A stretch of 32,793 nucleotides of DNA from Chara braunii. Taxonomy: Eukaryota > Streptophyta > Charophyceae > Charales > Characeae. The notes below the pieces were generated by a model, which did not search any database, had not been told where the DNA came from, and worked only from the letters and a program-made list of their open reading frames with translations. The stretch is from assembly GCA_003427395.1 (NCBI GenBank), contig BFEA01000022.1:3942641-3975433 (forward strand). Reading direction: 5' to 3'. Of this stretch, positions 7,827 through 17,659 are shown one piece after another (the first letter of the stretch is position 1; each line of letters opens with the position of its first letter). The position numbers and the translations under genes were made by a program.

Positions 7827-9531
7827 TTGACCTAGTACAAGTCGCAAGACAAGGTGAGCAGTACAATCGTTCAACGAATGTACTTCATCGACCAATTCGA
7901 CTTCACACCAAAACACATTTCGGGCCTTTCCAATCGAGCCGCGAATGCTTTCTCGCGAAGATCAGATCTTTGCGCATGGACTCACCACGCGTTCAGTTTC
8001 GACGACGGGCTTCAACATTATTTTGTGCGAGCATACAAGTCCGATCCGGAATACGCCATGCTCTACGAGCAACTATCCTCGGATCACGCGCCGGCCAGCC
8101 ACTACCGCGTTGTCGATGGCTACTTGCTTCTTCACTCACAAGGCAAGGACTTACTATGCGTCCCACACAACCGTCACTTATGGACTCACCTCCTTGGCGA
8201 GTACCACGACTCGCGACTCGCCGGCCACTTCGGAGTCAATCGTACGATCGCAAGACTTCGGCAAGGATTTCGGTGGCCCGACCTCGTTACCTATGTCATT
8301 CGGTATTGTGACTCTGGTGAAGTTTGCCAACGAAGCAAACCCCGCAATCGCAACCCCTACGGCGAGTTACGCACGTTGCCTATCCTGCGGGAACCCGACC
8401 TCTCCATTGCTATGGACATCACCGGCCCATTCCCCCAACGACCGCTTCGGGCACGCCGACATTCTCACAATCGTTGATCATTTGAGCAAGTACGCACGAT
8501 TTCTTCCCTGCAAATACTACGCCACGACTCCTTAGCTTGTGTGACTTTGCACACCGGCTGGATTTGCTTCCACGACATTTTGGAAGACATCGCCAGCAAC
8601 CGCGACACTCATTTTATGTCGGCATTCTGGACTTCTCTCATCAAGGAGTCCGACACCGAGATGAAACGGAGATTGGCTCGACATCCACAAACGGACGGGC
8701 AAACGGAGCGGCCACATCAAACCGCTCAAATGATGCTCTGTACGCTCATCCGTACGGATCAGAAGGATTGGGTTGACCGCCTCCCCGACATCGAGTTCGC
8801 CTACAACACTTCGTTGCATCCGATGATCGGCGTGACTCCATTCGAGTTGCACCACGGTGGCCGGAAAGGCCGTATCTTCGCTGATCTCCATTCCCACAGA
8901 CTGCCAACATTGATGCCGCTTGCTCTCCCGCCTCCGTTTGGAAGTATCAGGACTTGCTGGCTAAAGCTCGCTCATGCAACAGCAAGCCAATCGACATCGC
9001 GTGCCATGCCCTATCCGCGCTGGCGACCTTGTTTGGGTCTCCACGGAGGAGTTTGCACTCAAACAAGATGTCTCGTGCAAGCCACTTCCTAAGTGGTTTG
9101 GACCATGGACCGACACATCAGCCACGGACGATGAGCCCAATGGCCCCTCCTTTGTGATCGAAATCCCGCCGCATCTACTAATCCACCCGGTTTTTCACGC
9201 CTCCAAGCTGGCTACATATACACCAGCCAAGCGCGGCGACTTCCCGGGCCGATAATCGCAGGACCCTCCTTCTATGGATGGTCATCAGGAAGTCGATCAC
9301 ATCATCACGCATCGCAAGCACGGCAACAAGCCAATGCAGTACAAGGTCACATTCAAGTGGTGCGACCGCGACGACACGAGATGGATTTCACGAGCAGCCT
9401 TGCAAGCCTCCGCACCACTCATCTACGTCGAATATGAGAAGCAACGCCTAGCCATGGAAGCTGCAAAGCCTGCTTCTCCCACCCGGACTTCGGTCCCTCC
9501 CTCCAACAGACAGCTTCGCCCTCGCAGGTAA
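7827..9531 (+). pseudogene. Element B pol remnant: RNase H end, integrase, chromodomain
   Basis: Ordered domains: end of RNase H (FDFTPKHISGLSNRAANAFSRR), integrase zinc-binding HHCC region (YHDSRLAGHFGVNRTIARL...), rve core (AMDITGPFP ... ARHPQTDGQTER), SH3-like tail (AGDLVWVSTEEFAL) and a chromodomain (VDHIITHRKHGNKPMQYKVTF). It would insert element cDNA, with the chromodomain steering to chromatin. Decay: frame changes near 8440, 8540, 8895 and 8974, stops at 8533 (TAG) and in the SH3-chromodomain linker (TAA, about 9253). A zinc ligand is Gly (CDSGEVC, TGT to GGT), and the second catalytic Asp is Asn (SNRDTHF where relatives have SDRD). RT and earlier regions are absent. Confidence 0.9.
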
Positions 9532-9543
9532 GCTCGGTCTTTC

Positions 9544-9558
9544 AAGGAGGGGGGGGGG
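9544..9558 (+). promoter_or_regulatory. Polypurine tract of element B
   Basis: AAGGAGGGGGGGGGG lies directly against the TG of the LTR and 12 bp after the chromodomain stop codon. This is the plus-strand primer position for an LTR retrotransposon. Confidence 0.85.
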
Positions 9559-9898
9559 TGTGGCATACTCAGTTCCACACGGGCCCAGCAGGGCCCGACC
9601 AGGTAGACTAGGGGCTAGTAGAGTATAAGGTCTGTGTCGTTTCGGCCCACAGTAGGGGCCCGTAGGGTCGGTAGGCCAGTTTAGGCCCGAGTAGGACCGG
9701 TACCAGTTAGAGGCCCTGTAGGCCTCGTTTGGGCTACAGGCCCTGGTGCGCGTTTTGGGCGCCAGACCCTGATTCAGAGGCTGCGCCGTTTCATTAGACG
9801 TTTGGCCAATTGAAGCTCAGCCTCAGTTTGGGCGCCAAAATTTTGAGGCCCAGCCTCAGTTTGGGCGACAGACTCAGCCGCTGAGGCCGACCCAGCGC

Positions 9899-9906
9899 TA
9901 TATATA
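9899..9906 (+). promoter_or_regulatory. TATA box of LTR B
   Basis: TATATATA in the context GCGCTATATATACCTGGG, about 340 bp into the LTR. It is the only strong TATA-like word in this LTR, so transcription would be expected to start some 25-35 bp downstream. Confidence 0.55.
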
Positions 9907-10167
9907 CCTGGGTCCAGCCTCAGTCCGGCATTGAGTAGAGGATGGTGTTGGGCATTCTTCAGGACAACATCAGTACAGTAGTAGTCGACGATAGTAGTCT
10001 TCCAGTGCTGGGCCCTGATAGGAGTTGAGTAGCGCAGGGAGAAGAGAGAGACTTTGGCGGAGGCCAGGGGACTTACCTGAGACTTACCTGCCACACCATT
10101 GCTCCAGCTTTAACTTCAGCACGTCCGTACCTGCATCAAGGCGCCACCTTTCGCAGGTCAGTACCTG

Positions 10168-10169
<2 letters not shown>

Positions 10170-10231
<62 letters not shown>
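10170..10231 (+). repeat. (GA)n microsatellite in LTR B
   Basis: About 30 GA units ending in a short G run. It occupies the same place as the CT tracts in LTR A and in the solo LTR when these are read on the same LTR strand. Confidence 0.9.
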
Positions 10232-10238
<7 letters not shown>

Positions 10239-10587
10239 ATTGGCGACATTTGGGATTCAGACTCGACATTGGACAGAGACGTGGTGGGGGACTATTTGGG
10301 ATTGATATCAACGACATTTGGGTTGACGACATTCTCATCCCCTCCACGCCCTCTGCTTCGTCTCTTCCACCTCCTCCTCATCTGTGTATGAGCTGGGCCT
10401 GGCACCTTCGTCCTTGTGTGTGGCGCCAGGCCGTTCACACCGTGTGATGATGATGATGTATGTCCAGTCTGCATTTCGACACTGATTGGGTCTGATCATT
10501 GGTGTTCCAGTCTTCCGCTGTGCTATCTTGCTCTATCTGTGATAGGTCGGTTCTTGGTTCTGGTCTGTACCATCTTGGTATGCAACA

Positions 10588-11664
10588 CAGGGGATTGACG
10601 GGGACTAACCGTCACCAACAATTAGCGATAGCACCCTGTGGTGAGAAAAGTGGTTGACTTTACTACACCGAACCCTTGAATCCCTCAGGGGCATTATGGC
10701 TAATTGTCGCTGATGCGGTGAGTCCTTAATATTATCCTTGTCCATCAGTCAAATACATCCTGGGTGGACTACCTGTCAAGGTTCAACCTCCTGATGAGTT
10801 GGTGAAAGTCCAATGAAACAGTCTGGCACAGTCATGTCCTTCTTTCTGCAATAGAATTGAAGTCAATTGAAAACTCGGACAAACGATGCGGCAGAGGATT
10901 ACATCTCAGTGTATGACCACATTGCTTGAGCATGGACTCTTCCATGCTACTACAGGCCTTCTACCTCCTACTGCTCAAATCTCCATGAGAGGAAACACCC
11001 TCCGTTATTTATTATTATGTTTCTTCCAAAAAAACAGAACCTTAAGGTTGTGGCTCCATATTCATTCTGGGGAGCATCAGTCTGGTTCCTTTTCCACCAG
11101 CAAGTCGGATATTTACATTTATGACACACACTTACTCTTCTCCCCATTCTGCTCGGGAGACCCGAGTGGGCGGCCAACACTGTTCTATCTAAAAAACTTG
11201 GTAGCTGGGAAAAACTAAGTCTGCCCTCCACCCACCCACCCACTGCTGATACGTGTGTGCCTGGAAAGTTTCATTCCTAATTTGATCTTTAGTATTTTTT
11301 TTACACTAAATCTTATCAGGATGGTAATCATTATTATGTACATAAACAAAGGAAAAAGGGACAGCTGCTGTTGCTGATGCAGTGAGCAGCAGACCATAAT
11401 CATAATGAATGACAGTCGTATATGTGGGGAGTGTCTGGTTTCTAGAAAGTCAAACTACAAAACAAACTAGACTCTTTGGCATTCTGAAAAGACAAACCTC
11501 ATCCACGGAACTGCAGTCAACTCTTCCGGCATGTGTCTGATTGCTCTTAGCCGAAGCCGGCTAATGGCCCCGGTGCTTCAAGGTGTCCTGTCTATTTTCA
11601 CAAGGGATGCTGGGCCCGGTTCCCAGCACATGCTGCTCTCCACAAATAGATTGGAGCATGGTCC

Positions 11665-11695
<31 letters not shown>

Positions 11696-11960
11696 GAGGA
11701 ACTGTTATAGCCTGTTATTTAATTGCGTAACAACTTGAGGAAATACAACAGGATGAAACAATTGGTGGTGAACGGGGGCAATAGAGGTCGGTTCACAGAA
11801 GACGGTGAACACAACTCGTGAGGATTACATATCATGTTTGTATATGTTGTGCCATTTCATAGATGATGGGTATGGGTCGTGCATCACCCTGCCGTCCTGC
11901 TGCCCTGCTGTCTGCTCGGGAAGGTTGGGTGTCTGTTGCCTTCAACTCTTGCTAGTCCAT
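10588..11960. other. Non-coding stretch with a 26-bp poly(A) run
   Basis: No ORF with recognisable homology. A run of 26 A at 11666-11691 may be the tail of an old retroposon on the plus strand, but I see no poly(A) signal close upstream and no clear body. CAATTAGCG (about 10619) and GCTAATTGTCGC (about 10699) form weak inverted words. Nothing else is recognised. Confidence 0.4.
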
Positions 11961-12103
11961 CCCAGGATGTGACGTGAGGCTTGGTTGTTCTCCAGCGTTG
12001 GCTGCACTGTTGCTTGAAGATTCATGCACGGCGCAGGGAGAGACAAGGGGGGGGGGGGGAGGAGCTGATTTCGGGGATAGAGAAGAGGATCTCAACCGCA
12101 GTG

Positions 12104-12465
12104 GACCTGCATGCACACAGAGATGGAGGTGTAGAAAGTGCAAGGGCAGAGAAACTTCCCTGTATGTATGTTGCTAGTGGATGGAGGAGGGAGCAAGGTT
12201 TCATTCTTTTGGTGCTTCTCTAGCTAAATGAGGGGCTGCTGTAAGATAGAGGATGGCTTCTAGGCTGCAATCTATCGCTTCGATGGACCATCACAGAGGG
12301 GAAGCGGACATGCATGCACACAGGCGGAGGTGTAGAAGCGTTAGGGCAGAGAAACCTTCATGTATGTTGCTAGTGAATGGAGGAGGAACCAAGGTCTCGC
12401 TCTTTCGGTGCTGCTGCAAGATAGAGGATGGCCTCTAGGTTGCAATCGATCGCTTTGATGCACTG
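12104..12465. repeat. 203-bp tandem duplication, two diverged copies
   Basis: The unit starting GACCTGCATGCACACAG at 12104 recurs as GACATGCATGCACACAG at 12307. Shared landmarks in order are GGAGGTGTAGAA, GGGCAGAGAAAC, TGTATGTTGCTAGTG, AAGATAGAGGATGGC and TAGG(C/T)TGCAATC. Short ORFs on both strands here are not conserved between the copies. Confidence 0.8.
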
Positions 12466-12769
12466 TCGACAGAGGTGAAGGTATAGGGAATGTCTGACGC
12501 CACGGAGATCCTGAACTTGAGAAGTCTTTGTGGCGCAAAACTGCACAGAAGTATCATAAAGTAAGGACTTTCGCTTGTTGGCGCCAGTTCCAACTCCTTT
12601 TTCACTTCGTCCATCGGAATGAATGGCGTCTCTGGAAGAAGTAACCAAAAAAAAAAACGCGCAAAGGCGTCAGGAGGGTAGGACATCATCAGTGCACCCT
12701 TACTCTGTCTATGGGTTTAAATGATTTGCCTATTAGTTTGTCTGCTGAGGCCAAATGTGTGTATGTTTC

Positions 12770-12910
12770 CTACCTTCTTCCCCCAAATACAACATACTGT
12801 CATTATAACTGTATTTAGACTGAAAGATACACCAAATACAGTTATAATACTGAAAGATACCCCAAATACGGTTATAATTACCGTATGTTGCATTCGAGGG
12901 AAGAAGGTAG
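12770..12910. mobile_element. MITE-like inverted-repeat element, family 2, copy 1
   Basis: A 141-bp fold-back. The left arm begins CTACCTTCTTCCCCCAAATA and the right arm ends with its near complement GAGGGAAGAAGGTAG. CAACATAC and TTATAAC(T/C)GTATTT also pair, and an inner CTGAAAGATAC is present twice. There is no coding capacity. A target duplication was not evident, so the ends are approximate. Confidence 0.7.
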
Positions 12911-13471
12911 TGGGCTGAGCTTTGGCTACATATGCGACTGATCATCATGGCATGCAACATAAATAGTACAAAGCAAACATCTATCACTGTTAGTATTCCC
13001 CGGCCCTGACACTCCTCTCCTTATCCTCCTCTTCATCCTTCTGGTGTTGCATCCACCTTGCCCTGGTGCTGCTTTGTTTCAACGAGTCGATTCTCATCCT
13101 CGTCCGTTTCCACTTCTTTGTCTTGGGTAGTCTCTTCTTCTTCTTCTTCCTCTTCCTCCTCTTCGTTTTGTTTTTATAACAGCACACTTTCCCAGCTATT
13201 CTGGGGGCCGGCAGGCTCTTCTTCATCTTATCATCCTTTACTACTTCCTTGTCTCACCGCGCCTTCCGTGGTGTTGGATGCAAGTCCATTTTCATAACAG
13301 ATCCTTGAGTGACTGCTTTCCTTTCTTTCTTCACGCAAGGTTGACAGGAGGAATTCATGTTTCTGTTCATGGAAGTGTCGTTCTCTGCGCTGCCCGTTCA
13401 GATTCATGCTGACCGGCAATTCAGCACAGCAGACCAGGTTAAGGAAAACCCCTCCTTTGTTCAAAGCTCCT
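12911..13471. other. Non-coding stretch with a TTC/TCC tract
   Basis: A pyrimidine-rich tract (TCTTCTTCTTCTTCC..., about 13130-13164) drives Lys/Arg-rich and Ser-rich ORFs on opposite strands. No domain is recognised, and I do not support a gene here. Confidence 0.4.
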
Positions 13472-13679
13472 TTAAACCACCATTACTTGGCCCAGCTATC
13501 GGCCACGGCGCTTCCCCGTTAACGCGCCGTGCCTTTAGGGCTTCGGGGTACCGGACCACAATGGCTGGAAGCGCAGCCAAAAAAAAATTGAAACGGTACC
13601 CCGACGCTTCGGCAAAAATTGGTGCGCAGGGGCATTCCAGGCTCGGCATCGATAGCTGGGCCAAGTACTGGTGGTTTAA
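13472..13679. mobile_element. MITE-like element, family 1, copy 1, TTAA-flanked
   Basis: A 200-bp interior (13476-13675) is flanked by TTAA on both sides. The terminal inverted repeat of about 28 bp begins ACCACCATTACTTGGCCCAG on the left and is matched on the right by ...CTGGGCCAAGTACTGGTGGT. An inner inverted pair around GGGGTACC/GGTACCCC adds a second stem. No transposase. A TTAA target suggests mobilisation by a piggyBac-type or similar transposase, which is inference. Confidence 0.8.
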
Positions 13680-13707
13680 TGGCCGCAGCAATGGAATGCC
13701 GAAGAAC

Positions 13708-13727
13708 GGGGGGGGGGGGGGGGGGGG
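13708..13727 (+). repeat. Run of 20 consecutive G
   Basis: An uninterrupted G run, 28 bp from the right end of the family-1 MITE. It can form G-quadruplex DNA, and its exact length is unreliable in sequencing. Confidence 0.9.
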
Positions 13728-13845
13728 AAGTCGGCAAAAAACTCCCCGGACACAAAAAAAGAACTGAGGCAATAGCATATGATCCTGCGTGGCCAATAGC
13801 TGTCATGGCCGAGTGTTCTTTCTGACAGCTCGGTAGTAAGGAGGC

Positions 13846-13963
13846 CTATTGTCTGTCCCCCAAAATCAAACTTATGGTCATTATTGCTGTATCGACACTG
13901 AAAGTTGCCCCAAAAAATACAGCTGTAATGATATTACGTTCTATCTGGGGAAAGAACGGTAGC
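13846..13963. mobile_element. MITE-like inverted-repeat element, family 2, copy 2 (diverged)
   Basis: Left part TCCCCCAAAATC...GGTCATTATTGCTGTAT and right part ATACAGCTGTAATGATATTACG...GGGGAAAGAACGGTAG form a fold-back like that of 12770-12910. An inner CTGAAAGTTGCCCC corresponds to CTGAAAGATACCCC in copy 1. The arms are more diverged and the ends uncertain. Confidence 0.55.
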
Positions 13964-14646
13964 CAGGGGTAGGAGTAGGTGTGGAGCAGTAGCTGGAGGT
14001 GATCTTTATTTGAGCATATGGGCAGGAACAGGACAGAGCTTGACGGAATGAAGCAGGTGTTTCGGTTTGCATTTTGTCATTCTCATTTCTGTACTTCATA
14101 TTTCGTGTTACAGGTTGATGTTTTGTTTCCATGCCTGTATTTATTTGCTCAGTCATGATGTTGAGTCTGAGTCGTCTATGCTGTTATTGTGCGTAAATCA
14201 AGGCTGGGCCAGCAACCGGCGGGATCACTTGCCCTGGTCCAACCAGGGCCGGACTGGTCAGGGGGGGTGTTGCATACCGTATAGGTGCAGACCAGAACAA
14301 GAACCGACCTTTCAATACAAAGTATAAGATAGCACAGCGGAAGACTTAGATACCAATGATCTGAACAATCAATATTGTAATGCAGCCCCGAACATACATC
14401 ATCATCATCATGGTGTGAAGGGGTCTGGCGCTTCACACAAGAAGACTGCGTCAGCCCCAACCATACACAGACGAAGGAGGTGGGGTTAGACGAAGCAGAA
14501 GGGAAAATGTCTGAATCCCAATGTCGAGTCTGGATCCAATGTCGTCAAGTCTCATGTCACAACTCTCTCTCTGTAGTAGTCCACTGACACTGAGAAATAG
14601 GTGGCGAGAGGGGAAGAAGAGATGGTGGACTTAGAAGAAGAGGAAG

Positions 14647-14651
<5 letters not shown>

Positions 14652-14689
<38 letters not shown>

Positions 14690-14712
14690 NTCTCTCTCTC
14701 TCTCTCTCTCTC
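14652..14712 (+). repeat. (CT)n microsatellite in the solo LTR
   Basis: About 30 CT units, broken by an N at 14690 that probably marks an unresolved length. Confidence 0.9.
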
Positions 14713-15076
14713 AGTCCAATACTAACCTGTGAAGTTGGCGCCTTGATGCAGGTACCTCGAAGGTGGAGCTGGAGCGATGGCGCCACAGGTAAGTATCACT
14801 GGCCTCCGCCAGTACCCCCCCAACTCTACGCTCTACCTCCAACTAGCGCCCAGCGCTGATGACTACAGCTATGGCTATGGCGCCCAGCGCCGATGACTAC
14901 TGCTAGCGCTACCACGACTGCCTAGCGCTGAAGACTACTGCAGCGCTCCTCCTGAGTGCTGCGGCCGAAATCTGAAGACTACCGTCCTACTCTCCAACTG
15001 CCTACCCGTTCAGTGCCTGAAGCTCCTATGTACTATCACGGGTGCCTCCTGACTCGGGCGAGCAGTCCAGGAGGCT

Positions 15077-15240
15077 GCCAATAATGCCGAAGGGAGGCAG
15101 GGGCTGCAGCTGCAGCTCCTGCTCGTGCTCTTGCCAATAATGCCGAAGGGAGGCAGGGGCCGCAGCTGCAGCTCCTGCTCGTGCTCTCGCCAATAATGCC
15201 GCAGGGAGGCAGGGGCTGCAGCTGCAGCTCCTGCTCGAGC
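15077..15240. repeat. 56-bp tandem repeat, three copies, inside the solo LTR
   Basis: GCCAATAATGCCG starts at 15077, 15133 and 15189. Each unit continues through GGGAGGCAGGGG and the palindromic CTGCAGCTGCAG (CCGCAGCTGCAG in the second) to CTCCTGCTCG. Copies are nearly identical, so the expansion is recent relative to LTR decay. No similar array was seen in LTRs A or B. Confidence 0.9.
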
Positions 15241-15554
15241 TGGCGTGGGAACAGGCCAGAAATAGCCTGTTCCGAAACCCAGTTTTCGTGCCTGAATCTT
15301 AGGGCAGGTCGAAACAAATGAGGGCCTAAAAATAGCCCAGGGCCTAAGAATAGCCCTCCGTTTCAGGCTGGAAAAACTCTGGGTCTGAAAGACCCAGAAA
15401 TAGGCTGAAACGGAGTAGGGCCTGCAGGCCCTCGTTTTTCAGTTTTCAGGCTGAAACGACTGGGGCCTGTAGCTCCTAAGTTTTAGGCTTTAAGGCTGAA
15501 TGTCCGGGACGGGTCCTACAGGGCTCGTGTGGCTACGCAGCCTGCCACAGGGGG

Positions 15555-15732
15555 TGAACCGGCAAAACCGAATGCCCCTGAAAAATGCCCAGAATTTTTT
15601 TTTGTTTTCTTTTTTCTGATTACGGCATCCGACTGCGCTCTCTGAGATCTGTCGGATTCCGCATTAAAACTTGCAAGGTCAGGATGTTTTTTTTTCGGCT
15701 CTGGGGGTTGGGGTTTGGGGGTGGGGGGGTAG
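15555..15732. other. Short non-coding link to the purine satellite
   Basis: T-rich then G-rich sequence with GGGGTTGGGGTTTGGGGGTGGGGG just before the satellite, written here as broken G runs. No gene is seen. Confidence 0.4.
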
Positions 15733-17025
15733 GGGGGGCTACGGCTCTGACTCAACGTGGAGGGAAGCAGAGGACGAGGAGGAGGAGGAGGAGGAAACGG
15801 AGAAGAAGAAGAAGAAGAAGAATCTGACACTGACGATGAAAAAAAATAAATCGCTATGGCTCTGCCTCAACGCGGAGGGAAGCAGAGGAGGAGGAGGAGG
15901 AGGAGGAGCAGAAGCACAAGAAGAAGAAGAAGAAGAAGAAGAAGAAGAAGAAGAAGAAGAGGAAAAAGGAAGAACCTGATACGAAAGATAATAATAAAAT
16001 AAAATCGCTATGGCTATGGCTCTGGCTCAAAGGGCAGGAAAGCAGAGGAGGAGGAGGAGGCAAAGGAGGAGGAGAAGAAGAAGAAAAAGAAGAGGAGGAG
16101 AAGAGGAGAAAGAACGGAGAAGAAGAAGAAGAAGAAGAAGAAGAAGAAGAAGAAGAAACTGACACCGAAGATGAAAAAAAGGAAAAAATCGCTATGGCTT
16201 TTGCTCTACCTCAATGTGGAGGGAAGTAGAGGAGGAGGAGGAGGACATGAAGAAGAAGAAGAAGAAGAAGAAGAAGAAGAAGAAGCAGAAGAAGAAGAAT
16301 CTGATATGAAAGATGAAAAAACAAAAGGAGGAGGACAAGAAGAAGAAGAAGAAGAAGAAGAAGAAGAAGAAGAAGAAGAATCTGATACAAAAGATGAAAA
16401 AACAAAAACAAATTGCTATGGCTATGGCTATGGCTCAACGGGGAGCGAAGCAGAGGAGGAGGAGGAGGAGAAGAGGACGTGGAGGGAAAAAGATGAAGAA
16501 GAAGAGGACGAGGAGAAGAACAAGAAGAAGAGGAGGAGGGAAAAAGATGATGAGGACGAGGACAAGGAGGAGGACGAGAAGAAGAAGAGGAGGAGGAAGG
16601 AGGAGGAGGAGGAGGAGGAGAAGAAGAAGAAGAAGAAGAAGAAGAGGAGGAGGAGGAGGAGAACAAGAAGAGGAGGAGGAGGAGGAGGAGAAGAACAAGA
16701 AGAGGAGGAGGAGGGAAAATACGATGAAGGCGAGGACAAGGAGGAGGCCGAGAAGAAGAAGAAGAAGAAGAAGAAGAAGAAGAAGAAAAAGAAGAAGAAG
16801 AAGAAGAAGAAGAAGAAAGAAGAAGAAGAAGAAGAAGAAGAAGAAGAAGAAGAGGAAGAGGAGGAGGAGGAGGAGGAGGAGAAGAAGAAGAAGAGGACGA
16901 GGAGGAGGAGAAGAGAAGACGAAGAAGCAGAAGAGGAGGAGGAGGAGGAGAGGGTGGTGTAAAAGTACCACGAAGAAGAAGACGAAGAACGTCAAGAAAA
17001 GAAAAAGAAAAAGAAAAGAAACTAA
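15733..17025 (+). repeat. 1.3-kb compound purine satellite, GAR triplets plus spaced landmarks
   Basis: At least five units share the landmark CTATGGCTnTGGCTCAACG (first copy CTACGGCTCTGACTCAACG), near 15738, 15854, 16008, 16191 and 16418, so spacing grows from about 116 to 227 bp. Each landmark is followed by GGAGGGAAGCAGAGGAGG, then (AGG)n and (AAG)n, then a CTGA(C/T)A-containing link ending GATGAAAAAA. Right of 16440 only GAR triplets remain. Nearly every base on the plus strand is a purine outside the landmarks. Long Glu/Lys and Ser/Leu ORFs here are artefacts of the triplets. Confidence 0.85.
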
Positions 17026-17261
17026 ACTGCCGGACCGACCTTTGTGGCTATGGGGGACATTTGCAATGAAGCGGGCTGGCGGGGAGAAGCAGCTGCAGGG
17101 CTATGTCGATGGCGGGCTGGAGACAGGGCGCTGGTGCTGGTTATGTTGTCGCAGCACACGACGTCGACGTGCATTCTGAATGGTGCGACGTCAACGTCGC
17201 GTGCTGCTGCACAGACTGGGGCAGGCGGGGCAAAGGCAGCCAAAAGCAGGCCACGAGGAGA

Positions 17262-17458
17262 TTTGAAAACGCGGCCGACTTCGGCCGCAAATCCGCAGAT
17301 CTGCGGTCGAAATCGACCGCGTTTTCAAATTCGAAAACGGTGCCCTACCGGACCCCGCACTCTTCAGAAAATGCGCGGTTGATCTCCACCGGCGATCTGC
17401 ACCGATCGGCAGCAGAGATTGGCCGTTAGTTTTCTTCAGAAAACGGGGTCCAGTAGGC
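17262..17458. repeat. Two adjacent fold-back structures
   Basis: The first fold-back pairs 17262-17281 (TTTGAAAACGCGGCCGACTT) with 17310-17329 with two mismatches and encloses the perfect 14-bp palindrome CCGCAGATCTGCGG (17293-17306). The second pairs GCCCTACCGGACCCCG (17342-17357) with CGGGGTCCAGTAGGC (17444-17458), and TCTTCAGAAAA occurs inside both arms as a direct repeat. No coding sequence; possibly a MITE of another family. Confidence 0.7.
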
Positions 17459-17659
17459 CTCAGTTTTCTTCCGAAGTGGTGGCGGCGGCCTCCCAGAGGC
17501 TGGGCAGGGACGGGGACGCCTGGAAATCCGCAGTACCCCCCCCCAAACGCAGTGCGCCCGATTGAACCGGGGGCCTGCCGGGCTGGTAAACCACCCGGGC
17601 CGACCGGCAGGCTTTCGGTCAGTCGAAGGTCCCCCGGTCCATCCGGGGCCCAGCACTGG

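Larger units (their letters stand above)
9559..10587 (+). repeat. 3' LTR of element B (1029 bp)
   Basis: It starts TGTGGCATACTCAG right after the PPT and ends GGTATGCAACA. The 3' half matches the solo LTR at 14268-15549 read on the minus strand, for example in CTTCCGCTGTGCTATCTT, the GATGATGATGTATGT word and the AGGTCGGTTCTTG word. It contains a TATA box and a (GA)n tract. Confidence 0.85.
14268..15549 (-). mobile_element. Solo LTR of a Ty3/gypsy element
   Basis: On the minus strand it runs from TGTGGCAGGC to GGTATGCAACA, 1282 bp, and aligns in blocks to LTR B. It is flanked by the 5-bp direct repeat GGGGG (14263-14267 and 15550-15554), the expected gypsy target-site duplication. No PBS lies outside its left end and no PPT outside its right end, so this is the product of LTR-LTR recombination. 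Confidence 0.85.

Noticed and set aside
12990-13464. Minus-strand Lys/Arg-rich and neighbouring ORFs as a two-exon gene
   Set aside because: Frames differ, the basic part comes from a TTC/TCC tract, and no splice or domain evidence supports a gene.
16171-17179. Long Glu/Lys- and Arg/Lys-rich ORFs (263 and 288 codons) and Ser/Leu-rich ones on the other strand
   Set aside because: They arise from GAR triplet repeats that lack stops in most frames; no non-repetitive domain is present.
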